64,000 nt of DNA from Pogostemon cablin (GCA_023678885.1 CM042994.1:21361073-21425072), one strand, 5' to 3'. Shown: positions 22,227 through 33,549, numbered from the stretch's first letter. Numbers and translations are program-made. Notes: a model not told the origin generated them from the sequence alone.

Positions 22227-22560
22227 ACACTATTTCTGTAATATCCTTTCTTTCCAAAAATGATTTGGAAAGGAAGTAGCAGTGGTGGTGAGTAGAAGCA
22301 GAGATTTCTCGCAGGCTAGCACGACAGATAATTTTTCAGTGAGACGAATCAGATGATGAGGCTCACGAGACTGGATGGCGCGACAGAGCGGCGACGAGAC
22401 CACCCGTGGTGGCTTCCTGTTTCCGGCACAGCTGCGTGATTAGCCATAACTTGTAGTCGGGATGAACAATTCAAGAAGAGAAAGATACTAGTGCTTAAGT
22501 GATCTCACGTTTCTTATAATTTTATAGAGACGAATCATCAATGGAGCGGTTTTTCAAACA
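22227..22560. other. Unclassified, locally GC-richer sequence
   Basis: No gene recognised. A short inverted repeat CTTTCCAAA / TTTGGAAAG lies at about 22247-22275, and 22300-22440 is GC-richer (GCGACAGAGCGGCGACGAG) without a long ORF. It could be a gene fragment or unidentified LTR sequence. Confidence 0.4.
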
Positions 22561-23985
22561 AGTAAAAAAAATCAATCAAAGCAAGCAAGCGAGCAATGAT
22601 CAACAAACAAGATAAATAGATGAAGAGTAATTTTCCAATTTAAGTAAAAGTGAGATTAATAACAATTAAGAAGTGAAAATCCTAGGATAAATGCATCAAA
22701 TTCATATAAATCATGGGTATAAGACTAAGAGCCAAAACTAAATTCACCTAAACTCCCTCTCGAGATGGATATGATATGGATCCATTTAATAATCCCAACA
22801 TAGCTCAATGGATTGGTTCTCTCTCAAACAAATCCAACTATGCACTAAGCTTGAAATGAGAGTCCACTCACACGATTAATCAACCTCTCGATTAAACCAA
22901 TCGGATGTCCTATCAAAGGGTTCTAAATCCTAAAGGATATCTCTATCTCTTTAAGATTTATAATGCACATGAGGTGTATGACAAAATGATTCAATTAATT
23001 ATCATAAACATATCATTGACTTCTCAATCTAATCACATATTTAAAACAACAAATCACACAAATCATCATAAACATCAAGATCTAAAGCATCAATGATAGA
23101 AAATCAATTAACATAATCAACATATGAATTTTAATACATAAATCCCAAAATTATCCAACAACTCTCATGTTGCTAATCTCACAAGGGAGATTAGCCTACT
23201 ATATTCAAAAGGAAATCAACATAGACATTAAAATCCTTATAAATCATGATAAACAATAAGGTTTCAATCCAAAAGTTGGATGAAAACTCCCTTAGATGGC
23301 TTCAATAGTTATCTTCTACTTCCATTTGCAATTCTCTTCTCTTCCTTGCTTATTTTCCTCAAATAGATGGTGATTGTAATGGTGGGATGAAGATAGATGG
23401 AATGGATGAAGAATGGATGAAGATAATGGTGTAAAATGAGAGAAATTATGTGTGATCTATATGAACAGTGAAAACCCTCGCCAAATCTGATCAAATATTG
23501 AACTTAAGGGTATTTATACCCCTTGGAAGCTTCTAGAAGATTTTTGATTTTTTTCACAGATTTTTGCACGACTCGAATCGAGTGCTGTAGCACGACTCGA
23601 GTCATGTCGCATTTTCTGGCAGTTTACGGTAGCAGACGGAGCTTGAGTCGAGTCCCCTACACGACTCGAACTCTGATTCTGGACTCAGCTCGTGCGCGGA
23701 ACTCGGGCACAGGATGGGCGAGTAGGTCGTTCAGGTGTTGGCACACGACCATTCTGGATAGGCACGTGCGCGGCACACGGGTCGTGCGGCGTCAGCTCGA
23801 CTTGAGTAGCAGCACTTGAGTCGTGCTTGAGCCCTGTTTTTCTTTCTTCGTTTCATCTTCCATCTCCATTTTTACTCCGTTTTCACCTGTTTTGCATACG
23901 TTTAATCTCATTCTCACACATTTCCATAAAAACACAAAACACAACCAAATAACACATAAATACGGATAATTTTCGAGTGCACACA
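22561..23985 (-). mobile_element. Athila-like LTR (minus), U5 end missing
   Basis: Reading on the minus strand: U3 starts near 23985 (ATCCGTATTTATGTG). A palindrome-rich block of TCGA-centred words covers 23830-23565. A TATA box (GGGGTATAAATACCC) lies near 23510-23524, followed by a long R/U5. This order matches the LTR at 19103-20580. The U5 end and primer-binding site are not found. Confidence 0.65.
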
Positions 23986-25158
23986 AGTAAATCCCCAAGT
24001 GTAGGGATATCGACTGTAGCAGCAGACAACCAAATTTTAATATCGAATCCTAGGGACGGAAAACTACTTATTTTCTATAATTATTAAACTAAATAAGACA
24101 TGTAACAAATTCAATTGTTTTATGATTATAAAAACTAATGAATACTTGAAAAATTAAATAAAAATAATTAAATAAAATATGAAAATTCAAGAATGAGAAA
24201 TAATAACTGTAGGGGTTCTGGATTAAGCCATTTAATTCAATAATTTGATGGTCGGGTTCAATTCCTATAGATACTTATGGAAGAATTACTAAACTTTACT
24301 AATTCACTTATTTGGTCTAAGCAAAATTGTAATTGATCTGGTTTATCTCCTAGGACTCTAGGTTAATAATCTTATCTCTCTCTAGGTACTTAATATATTA
24401 TTCCCTCACTCATCAGGTACTAGAACAAATACGTTTTCCCTTTTTAGGTACTATAATTTTATTACTTAATTTCCTGAATATTACTAATATGACAATTCAT
24501 CAATATCAATAACATCCATCACAATTTCTATGTCTAATAAGCTAAAGTATCAAGTCAATTACTTTAACTTATATAAAATAACCAATTAATTTAATCATAC
24601 ACACAAGTTATGATTATTCCTATTATTATTCAATATCATGAAACAACCACAAACGTTACACAATTTAAATTAAATAGTCTCCAAGAAAATCATAAAAAAA
24701 AATAAACATTCTACAAGTTTGAACCATCATTAAATATCAAAATAAAAATAACTTAATCCATAAGCCCCAGAACTACTCAAAGTGTTTACCCCATGGAGTT
24801 ACAAGCAATATCCATGGGTGTAAAAAGAATCTTACCACAGTTCATATTTATCGAAAGGAAATTGAGTATAAAAACAAAACCCTTGATCGAAGAATGTTGA
24901 CAGCTCTTCTCTCCATATCCTCCAATTGTATGATCTCTCTCCTTGAATTGTGAACACTGGATGATAAATGGAATGAAGTGGATCGGGGTGTAATGCTGTG
25001 ATGGTGCGATCACGTTCTGTGTAAATGGAACAGAGTGGCGTGTTCGGCTACGGCGTTCTGCTCCCCTCATGCTGGCGTGAATATGATGTCAAGCGAGATT
25101 GGGCTTTATGGAGTGCATGTAATGGATCAAAAGACTAGTGGGCCAACTAATGAATTTC
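23986..25158 (-). mobile_element. Gypsy LTR R/U5 fragment (minus), paralogue of 49856-51074
   Basis: On the minus strand it ends with the U5 signature GATATCCCTACACTTGGGGA, shared with the LTR at 47479-49125. It aligns along most of its length with 49856-51074, but lacks the hAT insertion found there. The right part (about 24840-25158) holds a GC-richer segment with no recognised gene. Confidence 0.7.
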
Positions 25159-25174
25159 AATTCCCATCAAGTAG

Positions 25175-25410
25175 TTTTTTTTTTTTTTTCTCAAACGATA
25201 GGATATCATTTCATTATTGAAAATGAAGTATAACATATTACAAAAGCCTAGTGGCTAAGATAATGATCCCAAATCATCTAAATGTCTATCTAGTGATGGG
25301 AATAGAATTCCACTCTATCAATGAGGGAAAGAAAAAAAAGAAGAGCTAAAAAAAGAAATTGATTCTTGATTGATATATTTAGCATTCTTGAAAACAAAAC
25401 AATCTGCTCA
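25175..25410 (-). mobile_element. 5'-truncated LINE 3' end with poly(A) and target duplication
   Basis: A run of T at 25175-25189 (poly(A) on the minus strand) follows 3'-UTR-like LINE sequence. The insert is flanked by AATTCCCATCAAGTAG (25159-25174) and AATTCCCACCAAGTAG (25411-25426), a 16-bp duplication with one mismatch. A poly(A) tail plus a long target duplication indicates target-primed reverse transcription. No coding sequence remains. Confidence 0.85.
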
Positions 25411-25426
25411 AATTCCCACCAAGTAG

Positions 25427-25980
25427 CTTGAATTGCAATTCTTTCATCAATCAGCACGTGGCCCATTAGCTTAATTCAATTCATGAATTGAATTGGCATT
25501 CTTCAACCAAAGTTAGTCAAAATTCAATTTTCCAATAAAATAAGTGCTGGGCCCATTAGAAGCTGAACGCATGCACTTCAATAGCAAACTCACGATTCTC
25601 TTCCGTCCGTAATCGATAAGGATGTTTCTACCACTCATCTTCTTACCTTTTCAATTTCAATCAAAAATAGGCATAAAATCTTAACATGAAGTTATAAAAA
25701 TTATAAAAATAAGTAATAAACTTCAAAAATAAGGTTAAAATTATCCAATAATCATATAAAAACGGCCTGTGAAAAACACGAATTTTTGTACAGAACAGAA
25801 ATGAATTCCCGTCAATTTCAAGGGAAGGATGAGAGAAAAAGTGATCAGTCTCATACCAAGATTTATATAAAGTAATGAAGATGGCAATTTTGATGATGCC
25901 TTTGAGATTGCCAATGAAGGGGTTTTGAAGAGGTTTCACCGAATGGGATGATTAGGGGATGAATAGTAATTTTGAATATA
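25427..25980. other. No gene seen
   Basis: Continuation of the sequence interrupted by the LINE. It contains a perfect short palindrome AATTCAATTCATGAATTGAATT near 25473-25494 and no convincing coding region. Confidence 0.5.
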
Positions 25981-26261
25981 CTCCCTCATTTTTATAATAC
26001 TTATTATGTTTATTGTTTCACGTTGTTCAAGAAAAGTTACACTTTTTGACCAAATTTATTGACTTTAGAGGGTATTGTAATATTTTTAGGTAATAAAAAG
26101 TTATAAAGTAATGATATGTTTGTGAAAAAGGAGTGACAAATTTGAAATTAAAGTAACTTTTGAGATTATTAGATAAAGTGATATTTCCTTTTTTGGGGTA
26201 TGAAAGATTTTTGGAACAAACAAATGAGGAAAGTATGAAATGTTTAATAGGACGGATGGAG
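25981..26261. mobile_element. Stowaway-like MITE
   Basis: Starts CTCCCTCATTTTTATAA after TA and ends GGACGGATGGAG before TA. The interior resembles the 262-bp subfamily (TATTTTTAGGTAATAAA) but is diverged. Confidence 0.75.
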
Positions 26262-27222
26262 TATTTAGTAATAAGTGTATTTTAGTCTTATTAATTTAAA
26301 AAAAAAATTAAGAGATAGTAACTCTCAAGTACACAATCTATGTGAAATTAACTATTGGATACATATTATTTCCTTACTACTAACTACACAATTTATATGT
26401 AGATTCTCCATTTTACCCCATTTATGCATTTCCAAAAAATACGGTTTCCACAACTAATTTTAAAATTAAATCCCATATTTTTCATAAATTACGCAACCAA
26501 GAAACTCAATTAAAAAATTAAATCCAACACTTTCCATGAATTGTGCAAACAATGTGAGAAACCCAATTTCAAAATTAAATCCCACATTTTCCATAAATTA
26601 CGCAACAAACATTTATTCCGAATGAAATGCAGAAGTTTTTGTAGGAAATGCAGATTCTGCTTAAGAAATACGAATTTTTTTGGGGTTATTTATTTATTTA
26701 TTTGCACAAAATCAATTATAATATAAATGCAGGAATTTTGTTGAGGGAAGGTGAAAGAGCATTTTATGGTTCCATAAAATGCACCTCGTGCAATTATTGC
26801 ATATGGTATAAATGCAGAAATTTTGTTATAGTATAAATGCAGAAATTTTGTTGAGGGAAGGTGAAGAACCTTTTATAGTTCCACCTTGTGCAATAATTGC
26901 ATTAATGAAGTTTTTTTTTAAAAAAAAAAAGTGCAGTGGAAATATGATTAAAGAAAATTTAGAAAACACAAACATCATAAGCGTAGAATGTGGAATGGAT
27001 ATCTTGATGACATTTATTATAATTAAGGGTATAGTGGATATTTCAAACTTTAATATTGTACCTAGAATAATTTATTTTGGATAATGTACCTAGAAATAAT
27101 TATATATAGAAAGAGTGTATTAAATAGTAATAATTTCTTAATTAAAATAATTTTGGGATTTGTTCAATAAGTTCGGGTGCAAATTCAATAACACAAGAGT
27201 GGTATATATCTGTGCTTTTTCA
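26262..27222. repeat. AT-rich repeat region with internal duplications, possibly MITE-derived
   Basis: CTACTAACTACACAATTTAT near 26377 resembles the Mutator-like MITE at 8990-9468. A roughly 75-bp unit (AAATTAAATCCCA...TTACGCAAC) is repeated near 26462-26605. A roughly 110-bp block with AATTTTGTTGAGGGAAGGTG occurs twice (about 26722-26795 and 26834-26905). The ORFs are short and unrecognised. Confidence 0.5.
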
Positions 27223-27224
27223 CC

Positions 27225-27550
27225 TAAGAGTCTCCAGTGCAGAGCTAAAATGAACAGTGGTGCTACAAACTCCTAAAACACTGCATCAGTTAGAAAATCT
27301 AGTTGCTACAGTATTTGCTGTATTTTTTTTATATAAAAATAATACGTATGTGTATATTTGTAAAATAACGAGTTTGTGTATATTTTGTTTAAATAATTAA
27401 AAAAATACTAAAATTGAATATAATAGTATTATTTAATTTAATTAATTTTTTTGTATAAAATGAAGTAAACTATTAAAAATGAACTATTGAGTTAATAGTA
27501 TTTTGAAATTGAATATACCATAAAATAAAGGCAACTAGAGATAGCCTAAG
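27225..27550. mobile_element. Possible PIF/Harbinger-type MITE
   Basis: The left CCTAAGAGTCTCCAGTG and the right end AACTAGAGATAGCCTAAG form a rough inverted repeat of the 'CTCCAA' kind. The interior is AT-rich and target duplications were not established. Confidence 0.35.
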
Positions 27551-27669
27551 AGATAATTACCAATGTATATTGTGCTTATCTCAACAGTAGACTTTCTTAC
27601 TTAATGCTAAAAGCTGAATTAAATGCATCTTCATCACAAAATGAAAGCAAAAGTAATACTCTATTTTCT

Positions 27670-27679
27670 CATCACTATA
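27670..27679 (+). promoter_or_regulatory. Putative TATA box of the defensin-like gene
   Basis: CTATATATTT lies about 80 bases upstream of the ATG at 27754, a normal TATA-to-start spacing. No other promoter element was identified. Confidence 0.4.
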
Positions 27680-27753
27680 TATTTAGAAGAAACCATGCAC
27701 TAAAAATGACATATCAGTATCATACTAATTATTACATCACAGTTTTATCCAAC

Positions 27754-28421
27754 ATGGCAAAGATAGGGAACAATATTCATGTGGTTCTTATCATTCTTAT
27801 CATCTTCATCATAGGTATTCTCTTGATCTTCTCTCATCTCCCAACACAATATATTCATTAGTAGTATTGAACAAAGCACTAATACTCATTCGGTTCCAAT
27901 ACATTCTTCACACTCGTTGTGTATGCGGAATTTACAAAATATTGTTTTTTTTAAATCAAATTTATTGTCTTTTAAGCGTAATATATATTTTTTAGTACTA
28001 TATCCGTCTCGTTTCAATGTTTACGTTTGTTTTTTGCACGTTGATTAAGGAGTATAATATTTTAATAGATAGTTGGTGGAAAAATATAATATTTAATGCA
28101 AAGTGAGTAGGTGTATTAGTGTTGGATGATATATTAATTGTTTTAGGTGAGTCTCATATTCCAAAAAGGAAATCGTAAACATTGAAATGAAATGCACAAA
28201 ATAGAAACGCAAACATTGAAACGGGACGGATGAAGTAATAAATAATAAATGATAAGTAAGTTATGCGCATTGGTTGAGAGTGACATTTTATTAAAATATA
28301 CTCCCTCTGTCTTTACACATTTGCATAAGGTAATATGTCAACTTTCAATATATTGAGATTTTATTTGCTATGAACAAAACTTTTACAATATATTTTTAGT
28401 GAGGAAATTAGTGTAATTGCA

Positions 28422-28456
<35 letters not shown>

Positions 28457-29051
28457 GAAAAGTGTATATAGTGCAAAAGATACTACGAAGTAATTATTTA
28501 TCAAATTTTCTCCTATGTAGCCATTTTTTTAAACTTCATATAAATAACTCAAATTTTCGAATGACAGAAAGTAAGTGATCCACAAACCACAATCATCAAA
28601 TTGATATTAGCTCTGTTATGCTGCTTGGCGTAAACTCTAAAATAATATCGTGTTTTAAGATTTCTGTATTCCATATTAATTATTATATAAATAAAAAGGT
28701 AAAAATAAAAGATAATAACATTTAAAAATTATGTAGATTTTTAGAATAGATAAAGAACAATTTATGTTTCCGATTTTTTTATTTATTTAGTATTTATTAG
28801 GGTAGGTCTTGCGTAAGACCGTCTCACGTGAGATCATTTTTCACTTTTTAAAATAGTTATCAATTTCGCTATAAATCATTATCATTTCCGCTATAAAATG
28901 TTATCACTTTTTATTTATACTGTAAATTGTTCATGAAATAACATTATCACTTTTCATTAATTTATTATCACTTTCCCATATAAAAGTTATCACTTTCTGG
29001 TCATCTTACGTAAGCCCTTACGTGAGACGGTCTCATACAAGTCTTTGTCTA

Positions 29052-29108
<57 letters not shown>

Positions 29109-29784
29109 GCGTATTTGTCCTTAAGGTTTAAATTCAATTTTATACCCCTTTAGTATTGAATATCATATATTTTAATATAAGAATTTATGTTTTTAATTTT
29201 TTAAGGAAAAAAAAGGTTAAACTTTAATATTTCTTTCATATTTCAACAACTTTTTCATTAAGAAAATAATAGTACCATGTATTAATTAGAGTGTATAATT
29301 TTAAAATAAAATAATTTATTGTTATACATTGTATGCATGCACTTTATAAGCTTAGAGACCAACTCAAGTTTAATACATTTACTTTTAGATTTTAGTTTTA
29401 ATTTTAAGATTATAATTCTAATTAGCTCTAAAATGGAACTATGGCCCTATGGGATACTCTTTCATTTAATATGTATATAACATAAATGTTGCAGGTGACA
29501 CACTGGGTGGTCCACAAATGTGCAGTCGATTCGAGGGTTGTACGGTGAATATTAAAGTTTGTAAAACAACATGTGCCAAAAGCCACGGGTATCGTACCCG
29601 GGCAACCTGTCTCAAAGCTGTTTCGCCTCCTCCACCGGCTGCTCCACCAAGCCCGGTGGAGGAGACGAAGGCGCAGTTTGTACGAAAGAAAAATTCGTGC
29701 CGATGCATGTGCAAATTCCAGAAGCCGGCAAAATTAAAGCAGTGCCCAGAGTCGAATGCTCGACTGGCTACACAGGCTTGTTAA
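27754..29784 (+). CDS. Probable secreted cysteine-rich defensin-like (DEFL) peptide, two exons
   Basis: Exon 1 (27754-27814) encodes an N-terminal signal peptide, MAKIGNNIH followed by a run of Val/Leu/Ile/Phe. A donor G|GTATTC and an acceptor TTGCAG|GTGAC (29494/29495) define a phase-1 intron of about 1.7 kb. Exon 2 (29495-29784) encodes the mature peptide; the total is 116 residues. An intron just after the signal peptide is the usual DEFL gene plan. Ten cysteines lie at residues 30, 36, 43, 47, 59, 89, 91, 93, 103 and 116. The CxxxC (43-47) and CxC (89-91-93) spacings are as in cysteine-stabilised alpha-beta defensin-like peptides. Unusual are a proline-rich insert (PPPPAAPPSP, about residues 65-74) between the fifth and sixth cysteines and a basic C-terminal extension. 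Coding GC content is well above the surroundings. DEFL peptides serve in defence or reproductive signalling, and the role here is unknown. The main uncertainty is whether the long, MITE-filled intron is really spliced. Confidence 0.6.
27998..28235. mobile_element. Stowaway-like MITE in the DEFL intron
   Basis: Has the GTTTCAATGTTTACGTTTG / CAAACATTGAAACGGGACGG inverted ends of the subfamily also found at 40270-40504 and 51740-51965. The left terminus is decayed. Confidence 0.75.
28301..28490. mobile_element. Degenerate Stowaway-like MITE in the DEFL intron
   Basis: Starts CTCCCTCTGTC after TA and ends ACTACGAAG before TA. It contains an (ATAA)n microsatellite at 28421-28456. Confidence 0.5.
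28798..29047. mobile_element. MITE of the GAGACGGTCTCAC family, in the DEFL intron
   Basis: Left GTCTTGCGTAAGACCGTCTC and right, inverted, GACTTGTATGAGACCGTCTC form long imperfect terminal inverted repeats. The interior has repeated TTATCACTTTT words. Related copies lie near 39595-39900 and 59577-59798. Target duplications were not clear here. Confidence 0.65.
29051..29107. repeat. (ATT)n microsatellite
   Basis: About 18 ATT units immediately right of the preceding MITE, within the DEFL intron. Confidence 0.95.
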
Positions 29785-30390
29785 CTAATAACATATTGTT
29801 TGGAATTATGTGATATCATGAAATAATATACTGGATCTTTTATTTTCAATTGTTTTTGGGTTCAAAATATATATACATATTAATGATGATATTAGAAAGA
29901 AAATGTAACGACCACATTGATGCATGTAAAACTAACCTAATAGGGTAATCTTAACTGCAAGTTGAAAAAAAAATTGTTTTTTAATCAAACAATATTGTTA
30001 AATGAATACCTTATCTAAAAACTTAAATTGGTAGAGAAATAAACCGTTTAATATTTAATCAAGTCACTCTAACACGCCTCCTCACATGCAGGCGAGAAAT
30101 AGACCTTTGATAGGTCATGACTTTGATAACATATTAAGTGAACACCTCATCTAAAAACTTAAACTGGTAGAGAGATGAACCATTTAATACTTAATCAAAT
30201 TATTTTAATAAATATTATAGTTTTCATATTTTAACAACTTTTTTCAATAAAAAATAATTACTTTAATTAAAGTATTTCCCCTTTAAAACTAAATGTTATA
30301 TTCTTAACACTTTGTGTATAAGTATAGAAGAGAGCAAAATTAAGATACTTTAATCTAGGAAATACTTGCTTAAATAAATATGGTACCACC
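29785..30390. repeat. Intergenic sequence with two copies of a dispersed repeat
   Basis: No gene. A block TCTAAAAACTTAAA(C/T)TGGTAGAGA followed by AACC(A/G)TTTAATA(C/T)TTAATCAA occurs at about 30008-30063 and 30147-30200. The same repeat makes up most of the P450-2 intron at 54441-54503. Confidence 0.7.
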
Positions 30391-31047
30391 TAGGGTTGTA
30401 AATGAATCAAATAATTCGAATTCGATTTGGTATTTGAATTCGAAAAATTCGAATTCAAATGCGAATTCGAATAAATATTTTAGTTCGAATAATATTCGAA
30501 TCAAATATGATTAATAAGATATCTGATTCGAATATTCGCGAATATATTCGAATATTAATATATAATATATATTAATTATATATTATTAATATTAAATACT
30601 TATATATTTTTATATATTAAATATAATATTTTGTTTTATAAATATAAATAAATATGTATATTATCTAATTTATTACTCTCTTAAAATAAAGAGGAAAAGA
30701 CATATTTTTATTTTTTATATATATATAATGTGAATTATTTAATTATAATTTTTAATAATTTAATGGTTGATGTGTTTAATGAGTATTTCTTCTTAAATAT
30801 ATTAATAGTACAAGAAATTAAAAAAAATATTATTTAAAAAAAACGAATTTACAATTTCAAATCGAATTCGAATTCAAATATTCAATTTCGAATGTTCAAA
30901 TTTGAATACTCGAATAGATTCGAATAGTTCGTTTATTACTTTCGAATCGAATACGAATCCGATTTCAAATTCGAATATTCGAATATTTAATCAAATAGCA
31001 TTCAAATACCTTAGTATTCAATTAGATTCGATTCGTTTACAACCCTA
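30391..31047. mobile_element. hAT-type nonautonomous element rich in TTCGAA palindromes
   Basis: The ends TAGGGTTGTAAATGAATC and, inverted, TAGGGTTGTAAACGAATC form strong terminal inverted repeats. A perfect 8-bp target duplication GTACCACC flanks it (30383-30390 and 31048-31055), as expected for hAT. Both subterminal regions (about 30410-30540 and 30850-31030) are packed with ATTCGAAT/TTCGAA words. The 657-bp element has no coding sequence. Confidence 0.9.
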
Positions 31048-31278
31048 GTACCACCCACAGACTAGGCAGTGGCCCATTCTTACAATTGGATAAACCAAAT
31101 ATTGGGCCAAAGATGCCCACAAGTAGCGGGAAATTGCAGAAATTCACTGCAAAATCTGATACGTGCTTTTCCTTTAATCTTCTTAATTTACTTACTTTTT
31201 TTAAGGGATTCTTAAATAATATTGCAAAATAACAAATCTAATTTATTTGTTTATTTTTAAAGTAGATGATTCTAATTT

Positions 31279-31436
31279 CACAAACTCTCTTGTGAGACGT
31301 TATATATATGAGACGGTTATGATATGATTTATTATTGACATACTTTAATTAAAAACAAGTATACTTTATCTATATAATAAACATACTTTAATAATGGGTT
31401 GACCCGTCTCACAACCGTCTCATAAGAGAGTATCTG
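31279..31436. mobile_element. Short Mutator-like MITE
   Basis: The ends CACAAACTCTCTTGTGAGAC and, inverted, CAGATACTCTCTTATGAGAC are flanked by a perfect 9-bp duplication TTCTAATTT (31270-31278 and 31437-31445). It is 158 bp long and related at its ends to the GAGACGGTCTCAC family. Confidence 0.85.
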
Positions 31437-31593
31437 TTCTAATTTTATGCATGGTTCAATTCTGTTGTTACATTACTATATGTTTATTACTTGTTTATTT
31501 TCCGTTTATGTCGGGTTTGAAAATTTAGTTTTTAAAATGAAGATATTGAAAATTAAATTAATAGTGATGTTTTGGGTTCTAAATTGAATATTC

Positions 31594-31831
31594 ACTCCGT
31601 ATTATTAAAATTTACATTTTTCATTTTGGTTTATTGCAAGTTAAGATTTACATTTATTTTTTATTCAAATTGAGTCCACACAAAATAATTAATTATTTCA
31701 TTATACAACAATAATATAATTATCCACTTCACATTAAATATTATTTCTCTCACTTCACTACACATTAAAATATATTATATCTCTTAATTTATGTGCAAAC
31801 AAACATAAACATTTATGCGAAATGAATGGAG
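31594..31831. mobile_element. Degenerate Stowaway-like MITE
   Basis: Recognised by the interior blocks TCTCTCACTTCACTACACATT and ATCTCTTAATTTATGTGCA shared with the family. The termini (CACTCCGTATT / GAATGGAGTG) are decayed. Confidence 0.6.
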
Positions 31832-32210
31832 TGTATTTTAATTTTAAGTAAAATCAATGTATGAGAGGTGGCTAGTGATATATGAGAAATGTATAAAATT
31901 AATAATTATTATATTTATAGAGATAGAAAATTTTGAATTTTTTAAAAATTCAATCATTTAAAACGGTCAACAATCCTAGCTAATTATCTTCGATTCTACA
32001 TAATTGGATGTTTGACATTCAACAATTTTGGGAGGGCAGTTGACATTTTCTCTAATCCCTTTGATTTCAATCCTCAAATCAACTTCAGTCGCCCTCCATT
32101 ATACATTTCTGAAAAATCAAACTTTTAAAGTTGTGAAAATGAAACCACGACCATGGCTGTTGCTATAAGTAATGTTGTTCATTTTTAATTTTTGAATATA
32201 TACATCTATA
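31832..32210. other. No gene seen
   Basis: AT-rich intergenic sequence with no recognisable coding or repeat structure apart from short A/T runs. Confidence 0.5.
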
Positions 32211-33203
32211 AGATGTTAATACGGTTTGGGACCGTAGGTTCGGCCCGTTTAACCCTAAAAAATATAGGTTTAGGTTTGTACAAGTAGTGACCCGTTTAAA
32301 TCAGGTCCTTTTTTGGCCCGGACCGATTAGCCCGCGGCCCTATAATGTTACCCCGTAGGTTAATAGGGCAAGCCCGGTAGGCCCGATTAAAATTTTTATA
32401 ATAAAAATTAATTAATAATATAATTAAATTATTAAAATTAATAATAATTTTTGTATGTTAACAAATAACTTCTATTGATAATTATATCTAATAGTAATTT
32501 AATACCCTCTAACTTACTATATTTTTCTTGGTTTGTTATTTTAAAATTAAAAAAAAATAAGAATAAAGTATGTGAGACATTTTAAAAAGTAATATTGAAA
32601 ATAAAATATTTTAATTCACAAATAATATTAACGTATTTAGAATCCTAATTTTTTTTTATTTTTTACGTATAAACTTATAAATTATATTCCCTCTGTCCCA
32701 TTAAAGTTGATATAATTTTTTTGGGCACGGAGATTAAGGAATATAATAATTTAATGTAAAGTGAAGTAAAGTGAAGTGAGAGAAATAATATTTAATGTGT
32801 AGTGAATAGTTATATTAGAGATGATATGTATGGCCCATGAGAGTAGAATAATTATTTTTATGTGGGTCTCATGTATTAAAAAGGAATGTGTCAACTTTAG
32901 TGGGACAAACCAAAAAGGAAAGTGTGTCAATTTCTATAGGACGGATGGAGTAGTAGTTTATTATTAATGTTAGAACAACATTTGATGTATTTTTAATGTT
33001 TAATTATGTTTCAAATTAAATTAATATTTTTTTTTATTCACCGACTCGTTAGTGGCCCATTTAGCCCGAGACCCACTAAGGTTAAGGTTAGGTTCGCATA
33101 AATGACAGCCCGTTCAACATGGACCGCTTAACCCGTGGTCCGTTTAGCCCGTAGCTCTATAAATCTGGCCCTTTAGGTTCAGGTCCAGCCCATTTAATAT
33201 CTC
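32211..33203. mobile_element. hAT-like foldback element with a nested Stowaway
   Basis: The ends AGATGTTAATACGGTTTGGG and, inverted, AGATATTAAATGGGCTGG match loosely. Both subterminal regions are GC-rich, with repeated GGCCCG/CCCGTTTAACC words on opposite strands. The left arm matches, inverted, 46585-46799. A Stowaway-like MITE is nested at 32687-32950. Target duplication is unclear. Confidence 0.7.
32687..32950. mobile_element. Stowaway-like MITE nested in the hAT-like element
   Basis: Ends TTCCCTCTGTCCCAT / ATAGGACGGATGGAG with TA on both sides. The interior (GTGAAGTGAGAGAAATAATA) is shared with copies at 40614-40877 (inverted), 42206-42460 and 60236-60485. Confidence 0.88.
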
Positions 33204-33233
33204 TCATAATAAGCAATAATGATAAGATGTGAT

Positions 33234-33491
33234 TAGAGGTGTCAATGGGTACCCGGCCCGCGGGTACCCGCCTGCCCCGCACGTTTTGGGGCGGTCCGGA
33301 TCAGGCCCGGACCCGTACATATATCAGGCGGGATCTGGTATTAACTTAGACCCGCCCCGACCCGCCCCGTATATAATATATTAAAAATTATTTTATATTT
33401 TATACATATATAATTATATTTTATGTTAATATATATATATATATTAAACAATTATTTTATATTTTATACATATAAATTATTTATAACTATA

Positions 33492-33549
<58 letters not shown>

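Noticed and set aside
23523..23819. 98-codon Arg/Thr/Ser-rich ORF
   Set aside because: It is the translation of the TCGA-palindrome cluster in an inverted LTR.
29466..29714. Minus-strand ORF overlapping the DEFL exon
   Set aside because: The plus strand has cysteine spacing, splice sites and a matching signal-peptide exon; the minus frame has none.
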